Part shown: piece by piece, positions 1 to 9,189 of the stretch | Layout of the letters: each line of letters begins with the position of its first letter | Numbering within the stretch: the first letter of the stretch is position 1 | NCBI GenBank assembly: GCA_008828725.1 | Contig: MEHQ01002721.1 | Coordinates: forward strand, 282,973-346,972 | Direction of reading: 5' to 3' | DNA: 64,000 bases | DNA from: Saccharina japonica | Lineage: Eukaryota; Sar; Phaeophyceae; Laminariales; Laminariaceae | Notes under the pieces: generated by a model | Seen by the model: only the letters and a program-made list of their open reading frames with translations | Databases searched by the model: none | What the model was told of the DNA's origin: nothing | Position numbers and translations under genes: made by a program

Positions 1-405
1 GGGAGGGGAGGGTGGAGGGAGGAGACCATACCATACCATACAATATCACATCACAGGCGAACCTCGTCTCTCTGGACGCCCAGCATCCTCGGATGGCCTG
101 CCTTTAAAACATCTAGCATCATACGATACCATACAACCATAAAATGCCATACCATACCACGACACACAAGTACCACACCATACAACACCACCCCACACCA
201 TACCATACCGTATGCCATCAAGGGCGCACCTCGTCTATTTTGATGCCCATGCCCAGCATCCTTCTTGTGTGACCTGCCCTTAAAAAACATCGTTTGTACC
301 ATACCATATAACCATTCCATATAACCATACCATACCATACCACACCATACCATATCGCACCTCGTCTCTCTTAATGCCCAGCATCCTCGGATGACCTGCT
401 CGCGT
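1..405. repeat. CCATA pentanucleotide satellite with three interspersed units
   Basis: Imperfect CCATA arrays are interrupted by three related units of about 45-58 bp near 57-107, 223-281 and 357-402. Each contains 'CCTCGTCT' followed by 'GCCCAGCATCCT' and 'GACCTGC' or 'GGCCTGC'. Open frames here are periodic translations of the repeat and not genes. Confidence 0.85.
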
Positions 406-944
406 GGTCTTGGTCGAACCACCCCCGCTCGTCAGCGTTATCGCCTCGCGGAGGGCCGCTCGCTCCAATCGCGTCCACGGGCTGCACATGTACACAGGCT
501 GAACGGGCAGGGCAGGACAGCATCGGGGGTTGGGTGTTGGGTTTCGGGGGTGAGGGGTTAGTGGGGTGATAAACGGGGGAGGGGCGGCTTGTCTTTTCTA
601 CCAGAGGGCCCAAACCCCTGAAACAAGCCACATCCCAGGAAAAGCACGAAAAGTGTTACGTACATGTGCGAATACGTGTATTTTAGGGTTGGAGAAGGGG
701 AAAGGTCCCCCTAGTCTATATAAGCACGGGGGAAGAGATATGCAAGAAGAAGAAGAAGGTCCCCCTAGTGTACTGAGGGTCAAAACCCTTCTGTTTTATT
801 TTTCCGATAGAAAAAACACAAACGGATCCCTTGCAAAGAACCATGTGCTATTCCCCGTGCGTTTTGTTGATGTAGGGTTGGGAGAGGCCAGAGACCCCTT
901 TCCAGGGATCCCCCCCCCCCACCCCCTTCTGCCTGGTTGGTGAA
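406..944. other. GC-rich stretch without recognisable gene
   Basis: No coding exon is convincing here. A short motif, 'AAGGTCCCCCTAGT', occurs twice (about 700-714 and 757-770), which suggests a small local duplication. Frames on either strand are low-complexity. If the minus-strand gene at 1541-8509 continues, its 3' exons should lie in the gap, here, or left of the window. I could not identify the expected continuation. Confidence 0.5.
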
Positions 945-1033
945 AACCCAACGTGCTCCGTCCCGGAATTTGTAGGGATGCGAGGGTCTATGGTCATATG
1001 ACTACGGCCGTGCACGACATGAGTCCCCCCCAC
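945..1033 (+). repeat. Short interspersed family A (CATGCATG/C-tail), truncated at gap
   Basis: The copy shows the family landmarks in order: 'GGTGAAAACCCAACGTG', 'TCCGTCCCGG', 'GGGATGCGAGGGTCTATGG', 'CGACTACGGCCGTGCA', then a C-rich tail that runs into the assembly gap. Other copies lie near 12.3, 12.45, 14.1, 19.35, 42.55, 43.2, 50.7, 50.85, 51.1, 54.65 and 60.95 kb. Confidence 0.8.
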
Positions 1034-1401
1034 NNNNNNNNNNNNNNNNNNNNNNNNNNNNNNNNNNNNNNNNNNNNNNNNNNNNNNNNNNNNNNNNNNN
1101 NNNNNNNNNNNNNNNNNNNNNNNNNNNNNNNNNNNNNNNNNNNNNNNNNNNNNNNNNNNNNNNNNNNNNNNNNNNNNNNNNNNNNNNNNNNNNNNNNNNN
1201 NNNNNNNNNNNNNNNNNNNNNNNNNNNNNNNNNNNNNNNNNNNNNNNNNNNNNNNNNNNNNNNNNNNNNNNNNNNNNNNNNNNNNNNNNNNNNNNNNNNN
1301 NNNNNNNNNNNNNNNNNNNNNNNNNNNNNNNNNNNNNNNNNNNNNNNNNNNNNNNNNNNNNNNNNNNNNNNNNNNNNNNNNNNNNNNNNNNNNNNNNNNN
1401 N
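1034..1401. other. Assembly gap (N run)
   Basis: An unbroken N run. It begins in a C-rich repeat tail and ends at a poly(A) tract, so the missing sequence is probably repetitive. It may hide 3' exons of the minus-strand gene. Confidence 0.99.
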
Positions 1402-1540
1402 CAAAAAAAAAAAAAAAAAACAGACAAGGGTGAACAGTTTCCTTTTACGACCAGGGTCAACCCCGCCTATAAACATAGGCAGGTGAATCAGCAGCAGCAG
1501 CAGCAGCAGCAGCCGCAAGGCTACGCTAGCGTGTGCGTAC

Positions 1541-1636
1541 CTCTAGCTCGTCCAAGGAGAGGAAGAAGTCGCAGCAGAGGAGGTACAGCGGGAGGGCCCT
1601 TATCGTCCTCGCGCGATGGCCCAGCTCTTCCAACGC
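1541..1636 (-). CDS. Exon f: RALPLYLLCCDFF segment of the TIR/HET-like domain
   Basis: A 32-codon exon with acceptor GGGACAG before 1636 and donor GTACGC from 1540, both phase 0. RARTIRALPLYLLCCDFFLS corresponds to the helix and strand (aI.sLP.Yi..cd.fl) that follow WIDxxC in related proteins. The family usually continues with an RGWCR.E-like motif, which I did not find in the remaining 1.5 kb. Confidence 0.7.
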
Positions 1637-3186
1637 CTGTCCCAAGGTGAAGGGTTTGTTCGGGTCGAGCGCAAACAGACGAAGACACGTTGGGTACATG
1701 CATACGAAGTATATATTTAAAAAGTTGAAAAAAAAAAAAAAAACAGCTGTGAGATCGAGGAATTCGTCGAAACTCATGTTTGCTACTCGTAGCTGAGTGT
1801 AATACTTCGATCGCGCGTACATATATAAAAACGAGGCAAGCAAATTAAAGATACATGTACTCGTTAGGTAGGTTGTTCGTGGTATGGGGGGGTATAATTA
1901 ATTAATTTTGCGAATGAGGGAGAAGAATATACCGTTGTTTGGTGTTTGCATGCTGCCCCTGCGGTGAGGGTTAGGGTTAGCGGCGATATAGAATAGTACT
2001 ACCCCGTACTAATACGTAACTGTAAACTCGTTTGGGCTGGTCGGTGTTACTTTGCCCGGCTACCTGAGCTCTCGACCGATCGGTTATGTAGCCCGACACA
2101 CCAGCTCTGCAAAGATTTAGCCACTCCCGCTGGAGGATCAATATCGCAATCGCAATCAAAATCAAACTCAAAAATCAAAAATCAAAAATCAAAAATTGAA
2201 ATTGAAATCAAAAATAATTAAAAAAAATAAAAAAGCAAAAAGCAAAAAGCAAAAATCAAAATCAAGTAATGTACCTGTCCCTCCGTCTGGACCTCGGCAG
2301 CGTCCGCGGCGGCCACGGCTTCGGCAACCGCTAACCCCTTCGAGGCGGCTGACACCGCCTCCTCCTCGCGGGCGGGGCGGACGTTGTTCGGCAGGCAGGA
2401 CGCGTCTATCCACACGTACACCTCGTCCCGGTCGAGGCTCTGCGAGGGAGGGAGGGAGCGGCAGGCGGGCGGGGGGCGGCGGTGAGAGGGGCAACAATAG
2501 GTGAAGGGGGGGAGGGAGGGGGGTGTCCTCGAATTCCATGCATTGCCGTAGTTGCAGGGCCATAGACCCTCGCGTCCCTACAATAACGGTACCTCAGGGG
2601 GGCCTCATTTGTTGCTTGCCTTACAGTAGTCATACCATTGACCACGCATTCCCTTTCGAGATGGAGCAATAGATTGAGGGGAAGAGGAATCGAGCAAGAG
2701 GAAACATAGGCAATGAGTAGTAGGCAAATACGCAATAGGCAGTACGAATTCGGGAGTGTGGAATAGGCAGTACCAGGCAGTAGGACACTACCATGCCCCC
2801 CCCCTCCCATACGACTACGGCCATGCACGACATGAGTACACCCCCCCCCCGGCCCTTTGACGAAGCACAACGCATGTCAAGGCAAAAACAAACCAAAAAC
2901 CAAAACCAAAAACCAAAAACCAAGCGAAATCTAACATCTGGCATTGGAAAAAAAAAAAGAAAAAGTGTTCCCTCACCCTCAAGCCTTCGTAGATAGCCTT
3001 AGCCTTGCTGTTGGCCTGGTCGTCGGGTCTTGACGGGGTCCCCATCCAGCAGTGGCTGATCCAGACCACCGCTGCAGTCTTGGGAATTCTCGACACCGGT
3101 ACCGCCAGCCCTTCGTCGAACTCCGGCAGTCTTCATTCGGGGAGCAGCGCGTAGGCAGGGGCAAGAGGCAATGCGGGGGGGGTCCT

Positions 3187-3263
<77 letters not shown>

Positions 3264-6200
3264 AGCAGGGAGAAAGCGACGGTCACAAAACAATACACCG
3301 AAACAAGCAGTTCAAGATTTCAAGACACAGTGGAAGGGGCAGATGCAGTAGTCCGGCAGGGCAGGCAGGCAGGCAGGCAACAAAAACAACGACCAACAAC
3401 CAAAACAACAACAAAATACAAGGCCTACCTACACTATCGATATATATATATATTATCCCACATATATACACAATTAACAGTTCTTCCAAAACGCCCCGTC
3501 CTCCCTACAACTTTTACCATTTCGCATCAGCCAACCCCCACCCCCTTCCACCCACCCATGAATACCCCCCCCCACCCCCCCACCCTCCAACCGCCTCCAC
3601 CTACCCTCCCACCACCCCCCTCACCTCCGACGAACTGCCTCAAGAGGGAGCACCATCATGGCCGGTACCCTAGTCCCGTCCGCTCTCACGCGCGACTCCT
3701 CTCCCGCCGCAGCAACAGCTGCACCGGCGGCGGTGGTTACATCTCTTCCGAACAGATTGCGCCGCATCTGCCACGGGGCCAGCGAAGCGGCACCTATCCT
3801 CCGCCCCTCGAACCAGGCGCCCACGAGGGGGGCCCGCAGCTGGGGGGAGGTGGAGGGGTGGGGCCACCACCGGGGGCGATAGGCGGGACAGATGGGATCC
3901 CTGCCGCGCATGTAGAGGATGGCCTCTTGCATGCAGAAGAGCATCCCGCGGTCTGTATTTTGATTTTGATTTTTGATTTTTGATTTTGTTTTTGCGTAAT
4001 TTTGTTTTTGTTTTGTGTTTTGTATTGTGTGTTCAGTGTTTTTATTTCGTTTTCGTTGTTTTTGTTTTGTTGGTTGTATATGTATATTTGTGTGTGTGTT
4101 TTTGTGTTTTTTTTGTTGTAAATGTTTCGTTGTTTTTTGTTGACATGGTCATGTTTATTTATTTGTTGAAGAGTAGAGTAGACCAGCAGAGTTTGTTTGA
4201 CGGGGAGAGGGCAAGGCACGACATGACAGGGCAAAGCATGGGGCAGGGGGGAGCGGGGAGGCCACGGGACGGGGAAAGAGGCCGGGGGGAGGGGAGGAGG
4301 AGGGGAGAGGAGGGGAGAGGAGAGGCGGTTAGGGGCTACGTAGTCCTTTCGGGCACGAGGTCGAGGGAAAGCAAAAAGAGGAAGGCTGAAAGCAAAATAA
4401 AAAATCGTGAGTCTCGCCATACATGTGATACAAAACGCCTGACAAAGCCGGCCGCGGTCGACTACCCCCCCTCTCTCTTGCCTCCCTCATTAAAGCATGC
4501 ACACGTCGTGCGACCGACCGCCACAGCGCACAGCACAGCAAAGCACAGACGCAGGAGCATGATGACCAAAAGATAACCTACTCACTCTGGTAGGCCGCGT
4601 CGAGGCCTTCTCGAAGCCGCTTCTTGTAGGCGAACTTGCCCATCTTGCCGCCCTTCATCCCCCCCCCCAGGCCGCCCCCCCCTCCGCCGCCGCCGAAACC
4701 CCCAAGCCCCGCCGACACCACCGACGCGCTCCCGTTGCTGCTGTCCAAGCCCCACACCGGCCGCGGGCTCGGCACGCCCCCACCCCCACCCCCACCACCA
4801 CCTCCCCCACCATCGCCCCCGTTAGAGCCCACCCATCGTCTGGACCAAGCCCCGCTTCCGACGGCCGGTGAGTTCGAGACAGAGTTCGTCACGGACGTGG
4901 TGGTCGTGCTCGCCCCCGCCACCCCTCCCACCGCGGTAGCTGACTTCATCGACGAGGCACTCCCACCACCGACGTCGCCCCCTCCCCCTCCCCCTCCCCC
5001 CCCTCCGCCTCCGCCTCCGCCAACCCCAGCGGCGATGTCGGTGGGCGTAGTAGCGGCCTGAGACATGGACTCCACGATCTCCCGAGACTCCGGGCCGAAG
5101 AGCTTGACGAGCCTCTCCACCTTCATCCGGGCGCGGAGGGAGCTATCCGCCGCCGCCGCCGCCGCCGCACTCCCACGACCACCACCACCACCGCTACCGC
5201 CGACGTGCACCGACAGCAGGGTCAGCGACCCCTCAGCATCGGTGGTGGTCAAAACGGCGCTCTTCGTCGCTGAGGACGCCGGGAGTAAGCTGTCCCCCCC
5301 GCCACCACCACCACCACTTCGCGGGGTGCGCCTCTTGCTTCGCCCGCTAACCCCCACCGCCGCGTCCCCGTCGGCATGATGATCTTCCAAGCCGTCGTTG
5401 GCACTAGGTGTGCGCGGGGGGGCTGGGGTATACCCGTGTCTACCACCACCACCACCGCTGAAGTCACCGTCCTGACCCCCGGTGTCCGGGGTGGACCGAG
5501 GCTGTGAGCGCCTGGGAGAGGGGAAGTAGGAAGCGTGCGGGGTACTTTCGCCACCGCTGCTGGCGCCGCCGCCGCCGACGCTTCCGCTGCCGCGAGGGGT
5601 TCGTGATGGTGTACCCAACCCCGCCGGCCCCACCTGACCGCTCGCCGGGAAGAATTCCCTGTCGTGTGAAAAAAAACGTACAGAAAAGTTCAGAGGTGGT
5701 CGTAAATCACACAAAAGAGAGGGGGGGGGGGGAGGTGAGGGGTAAAAAGCAGAAAAGAAAAAAAAGTGGAGCAACGTGCGTGGAAACGCCAAGGGTGGTT
5801 GAGAGATTTGGATTGGAGCGAAGGGTGAGGGGGAGGTAAAAGTTGGCGCGAATATATAGCAGAGGTGGGTGGTGCCTGCCGTCCTGAGTCGGTCAAGCTT
5901 CTGGCTCAAAAACAACAGTGTACCAACGGCACCTACTCCACAAAACAACACCTTGAAGAACAACAAAAAAAGTAACAACTGACAATCCAGTCTGTCCAAC
6001 TGTCCAACCAATCAATCAACCTTCAAATCAATCAACCAAGTACCGCACCAGACCGACCAACCAACAAAAAACAGAACTAACCAAAAACCACTTACCCGAC
6101 TCCGACCGCCCGCTTAACCTTGTTCACCCCCTGATGGAGACGCCTCGGCAACCTCCCAGGGGTCTTAGTAACCGACCCCCTCTCCCCGCCCCCGCCTCCA

Positions 6201-8509
6201 CCCCACATACCATTCCCGCGACTCCCCCTCGGCGTAGACGCCGCAGAGTGCGACGTCAAAACCTTGCTGCGCCCCGCCAACGCGCCCCCCGCGGAAAACC
6301 CCTCCTCCCCAGAGCCGCGGCGTCCCCAGATAGGCGGGGGCACGTTCGCCGCCGCCATTTCTGCATCCGCGGCGGTAACGTTCGCCCAGAGCGAGCTCGA
6401 CCGCGGCCGCCCTCCAAGAGCCGGAGCCTCCGGGCGGCCCCGCTCGTCGCTGCCGCAGAGGTCCAGGGCGAGCTCGGAGACTCCGCCGGGGGGCGGCGTC
6501 TGCGCGCCGAGGCTGCTGACGTCCATGACGCTCCGCCGCCGCATGGGGGGGGTGGACGCGACCACGACAAGGTCGCCGTAGCCGGTACCGCTACCGCCGC
6601 TGCCATCGCCGCCGCCCCTACCGCCATAACCGCCGTCACCGAAACCGGTGTCGAAACCACCACCGAACCCGCCGCCGAACCCTCCTCCGCCGCCGCCGCC
6701 GTTGATACCTGTGTCGCCCATGCCGCCCATGATCCCCATGCCCATGCCCATGCCCATGCCCCCGCCGCTGCTGCCGGGGGGCGGGGTCTGAGCTCCGGGG
6801 CTCAGAGGTTCGCCCCACCTCTGCGGGGTCGACAAGACCGCTCCCCCGCCGCCGAGGTTCGAGAAACCTTTCCCGGCGCCGGCGCCGACGTCGATCTCAA
6901 GCGTGGCCAGAGACAGGCTAACCGGGCGAGCTCCCCTTCCCCCCCCCGTCCTCCTTCTCCCTGGTACCGCTCCTCCTCGTTTTCCTTCCGCCCCGCCATC
7001 GCTGCCTTCGCCGTCATCTCCTCTTGCCCCCGAGCCGAAGCCGCCGCTGCCGCCGCCGCCCCCACCGCCGCCACCGCCGCCGCCGCTGCTGCCGCTGCCG
7101 CTCCCGCCCATTACCAGCCGCGGGACCCCCGGCGGAGGAGGGTTAGGGGAAGCCTTCCGCATGTGATACTGGTGGTTGCTGTCGACGCTATCAAACGAAG
7201 CCGACGTCGACACTATAGAGCTCGGCAGCGCGGGCTGGGAAGAAGACCACCCAGAGGAAGACCTATGCTGTTGCTGCTGCTGCCTCGAAGGGGGTAAGGC
7301 GCCCTCGCTAGCCCCCAGCACTTTCCACGCCTTCGACCCCTCCACCAGTGCCTCCCCGGACGGCAAAATCGGCGGGTCTATCCGGTCCATCGCCGCCGCC
7401 GCCTCCTCGTCCTCAAAGAACGACCTACCGTCACCACCACCACCACCACCGTTAGACACCGCGTGGTGGCCACCCCCAGCTCCTCCTCCTCCTCCTCCCC
7501 CTCCACCCGCCGACGGTGCCGAGCCACGTCTCCCCGCAGGGTTATCCCTGCCCGCAGCCGCGCTCGCCCGCGTGGCGTCCGTCTCTAGTTTCGCCTCCGC
7601 GGCAAAGTGGCGAAGCGCCGCCACCTTGTCGGCCTCGTCGCGGGCGGCCCGCGCGGCAGCCCTGGACTGCCCGTCCCGGGGGGGAAGGTGCGCCTTAGCG
7701 TGGCCCCTAGCCCCGGCCCCGGCCCCGGCCGCAACCCCGCCTCCACCACCACCACCACCACCACCTCCCACCCGTCCACCGTTAGCGACACCGCCACCCT
7801 CGCCGCCGTCGCTGCTGCGCCCGCGGCCACCGCTCCTGCCCGTCCTACCCGGGGTTAACCCGTCGCCAGCATCACCATCACCATCGCCGCCGCCACCGCC
7901 GCCGCCGCCGCCGCCGCTGCCGCCGTCGCCAGTGAAGTTAGAACTCGCGCTAGACAGCGCGGGGCTCACGGGGGCCAGGGTAGGGCCCGCGCTAGGACGA
8001 CGCCTAGCTTGGGGCGCCGAGTTAAGCGGCATCAACATCGACGGCATGGAGGAGTCCGCGTGGAAATCCGACGCGCTTCCCTTGCTCGCCCCCGCCCCTG
8101 CCATCCCCCCACCCGCTGCCGTTGCCACAGCTGTTGCCGCCGCCGACCCCATCACCATATTTGCTGCTGTTTCCGAAACCGCCGAATTCGCCCCCGATCC
8201 CCCCCCCACCGCCGTCGACGTCGCCGACGACGATGGCAACCCCGTTCTCCCCGCGTGAGACAAAGAAGACGAAAAATCAGGGTGTTCCAAGTGATTCCGC
8301 CCGTGTTTCGGCTGGGGGGGCGGCAGCGCGGGAGGGGTCTTGTTGGACGCTCTTCTCGGGAAGGGAGCCGAAGCACGGCCGCTGCCGCCGGAAGCGGGGG
8401 CCGAGGGGACGCCGCTGCCACCGCCACCCAAGCTGCTTCGTGCCTGGGGGAGCCCGAGCACCTTACGGGCCTTTTCGTCCACCGCGGCAGGGATACCATC
8501 GACACCGGC
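1541..8509 (-). CDS. Large low-complexity protein with C-terminal TIR/HET-like 'ISHxW...WIDxSCxP' domain (partial, 6 exons)
   Basis: Model: join(8509-6096, 5658-4586, 3952-3625, 3130-2977, 2439-2275, 1636-1541) on the minus strand. All five junctions are GT-AG and keep one frame (phases 2,1,2,0,0), giving about 1410 codons without a stop. Residues 1 to about 1160 are rich in Gly/Ala/Ser/Pro, with many SP/TP sites, a short polyQ and a repeated 'GAQTPPPG'. Residues 1296-1300 read ISHCW, followed by a PDD about eight residues on. Residues 1332-1338 are VWIDASC, then LPN. Residues 1389-1403 contain TIRALPLYLLCCDFF. This order (SHxW, PDD, WIDxxCxPQ, aLPxYlxxCdxF) is one I know from eukaryotic TIR/HET-like intracellular signalling proteins, where the Gln after CxP is usual; here it is Asn. 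No start codon precedes the first exon in frame and no stop follows the last, so both ends are missing. The precise function is unknown; a signalling or immune-type role is only inference. Confidence 0.75.
1737..1832 (-). repeat. CACAGCTGT/poly(T) family copy inside intron 5
   Basis: Reading on the minus strand: GCGCGATCGAAGTATT, ACACTCAGCT, GATGAG-like and TTCGACGAA blocks end in CACAGCTGT and a T run. Same family as at 11.6, 31.5, 46.7 and 58.2 kb. A short TTAGGG array (about 1967-1979) and a TCAAAAATC simple repeat (about 2160-2268) lie in the same intron. Confidence 0.7.
2275..2439 (-). CDS. Exon e: WIDASC motif of the TIR/HET-like domain
   Basis: A clean exon of 55 codons: acceptor CCCTCGCAG before 2439 and donor GTACAT from 2274, both phase 0. 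It starts SLDRDEVYVWIDASCLPN, matching the 'lWiDyxCiPQ' signature of HET/TIR-like proteins but with Asn where Gln is usual. An Ala/Glu-rich helix with several Glu residues follows (REEEAVSAASKGLAVAEAV). Confidence 0.75.
2535..2865 (-). repeat. Family A fragments inside intron 4
   Basis: Two pieces of the interspersed family A sit in the intron between exons e and d. One is near 2535-2590 (minus sense), with 'CCATAGACCCTCGC' and 'TCCCTACAAT'. The other is near 2805-2855 (plus sense), with 'CGACTACGGCCATGCA' and a C tail. They explain most of the non-simple sequence in this intron. Confidence 0.65.
2977..3130 (-). CDS. Exon d: ISHCW motif of the TIR/HET-like domain
   Basis: The exon encodes AAVVWISHCWMG followed by TPSRPDDQANSKAKAIYEGL. 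The hydrophobic strand ending in SHxW, then PDD and an Asn/Lys helix, is the most diagnostic part of the protein. The acceptor AAG at 3133-3131 follows an in-frame stop and is the only nearby AG giving the required phase. The 76-nt G run on the plus strand (C run on the coding strand) lies just upstream, in the position of a polypyrimidine tract. The donor GTGAGG begins at 2976. Confidence 0.7.
3187..3262. repeat. 76-nt poly(G) run
   Basis: An uninterrupted G homopolymer on the plus strand. It sits in an intron of the minus-strand gene, where it is a poly(C) tract about 55 nt upstream of the acceptor of exon d. The length in the assembly is unlikely to be exact. Confidence 0.95.
3625..3952 (-). 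CDS. Exon c of the TIR/HET-like gene
   Basis: The acceptor ATACAG precedes 3952 and the donor GTGAGG starts at 3624. Phase 1 enters and phase 2 leaves, matching both neighbours. The product has ordered-looking stretches such as MLFCMQEAILYMRGRDPIC and LVGAWFEGRRIG, separated by a Pro/Arg-rich piece. I do not recognise a domain in this exon; it lies directly N-terminal to the ISHCW motif. Confidence 0.65.
4586..5658 (-). CDS. Exon b of the TIR/HET-like gene
   Basis: The acceptor ACAG precedes 5658 and supplies the third base of the split Gly codon; the donor GTGAGT begins at 4585. The 357 codons contain Gly runs of up to about 15, an Ala run, a charged island 'RMKVERLVKLFGPESREIVE' that could form a helix, and a basic C-terminal part (KMGKFAYKKRLREGL). 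Upstream in-frame sequence (5659-6011) is T-rich intron and not coding. Confidence 0.7.
6096..8509 (-). CDS. Exon a of the TIR/HET-like gene: long disordered region
   Basis: The acceptor is a CAG at 8512-8510; the exon opens in phase 0 with AGVDGIPAAVDEKARKVLGL, the only ordered-looking part. An in-frame TAG lies just upstream and there is no ATG between, so a further 5' exon is needed. The donor reads GTAAGT at 6095, leaving two bases of a Gly codon. The 804 codons hold long Gly runs, Ala-rich blocks, a QQQQQ, a (GM)n stretch and repeated TPPPG motifs typical of proline-directed phosphorylation sites. The opposite strand is also open for long stretches because of the GGN/GCN codon bias; I chose the minus strand because it splices in frame into the recognisable domain. 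Confidence 0.7.
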
Positions 8510-9015
8510 CTGCCGCGCGGAATACTATTTTCCGAACTTTCTGTGTCGAGGCTTTCGCCTTTTTTTTGGTGTGTGTCCTGTGTGAGTGTTTTTTAATGGT
8601 TTTGCTTCCGATAGGAAAGTAGCCGCTCAAGTCCTCGCGTGATGACGAAAAAGTTTGACCGATGATTTATACCGGGAACCAGATATTCGTACATATTACG
8701 ATGTATAATACATACTTCCTATAATATGTACATACCAGGTACTGCTGTACCACAGGTCTACGTAAACACAACGTTTTTTTTCCATTGTAATTTTTCGACG
8801 TTCTAAGTTTTGATCCACACGTTAATTTGTTACACTCGTAATTAAGTGCCGCACCAGCTGCTCCTTTACCGACAGGTATACATATATCATATGTCCCCCC
8901 CCTCGTGCCGTGCCCCCCCCTGCCCCCCGAATAACGTCCCCTCCCCCCCCCCTCCCTCCCTCGAAAAAAACGCCACCTCTGGTTTTTGTATTGCACGGCG
9001 TTGATGAATTGACAG
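8510..9015. other. Compact divergent region between the two genes
   Basis: Both flanking exons begin at splice acceptors, so the first exons and promoters of both genes should lie in this interval unless the genes overlap. I see AT-rich sequence around 8690-8730 and C-rich sequence at 8900-8960, but no convincing start exon for either gene. A 'TACCAGGTA' and 'TACTGCTGTA' micro-motif pair occurs at 8727-8740. Confidence 0.4.
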
Positions 9016-9189
9016 GAGATTGGCAAGGTGTCGTTTCGCGCGCATTTTCCCCGGGACTACCCGAGAACACCGCCCACGCTGCTGCTGACGGATGAGCTGG
9101 TGCACCCGAATTGGGAGTTTCCGGCGAGGGGTTTGCAAATACCCGGCCTCACGAAGGAGGGGTGGGACCCGACGATGACGATTCCGAAG
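9016..9189 (+). CDS. Exon 1 (known part) of the UBC-fold gene
   Basis: 58 codons in phase 0 at both ends, from acceptor GACAG to donor AAG|GTGAAT. The following in-frame sequence could extend to a GTACGT donor at about 9216, but that donor gives the wrong phase for the next exon, so the 9189 end is preferred. This exon carries the FPxxYPxxPP, HPN and WxP signatures. Confidence 0.7.

Noticed and set aside
3171..3983. Plus-strand open frame through the poly(G) run
   Set aside because: Poly-Gly from a homopolymer plus Pro-rich low-complexity sequence; it crosses introns and exons of the better supported minus-strand gene.
7176..8258. Long plus-strand open frame (Pro/Ala-rich) opposite the large minus exon
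   Set aside because: It is a shadow of the GGN/GCN-rich minus-strand exon. Only the minus strand splices in frame into the recognisable TIR/HET-like domain.
8885..9126. Gly/Arg-rich minus-strand frames between the divergent genes as a first exon
   Set aside because: They arise from C/T homopolymer tracts, overlap the UBC exon on the other strand, and offer no start codon joined in phase to exon a.
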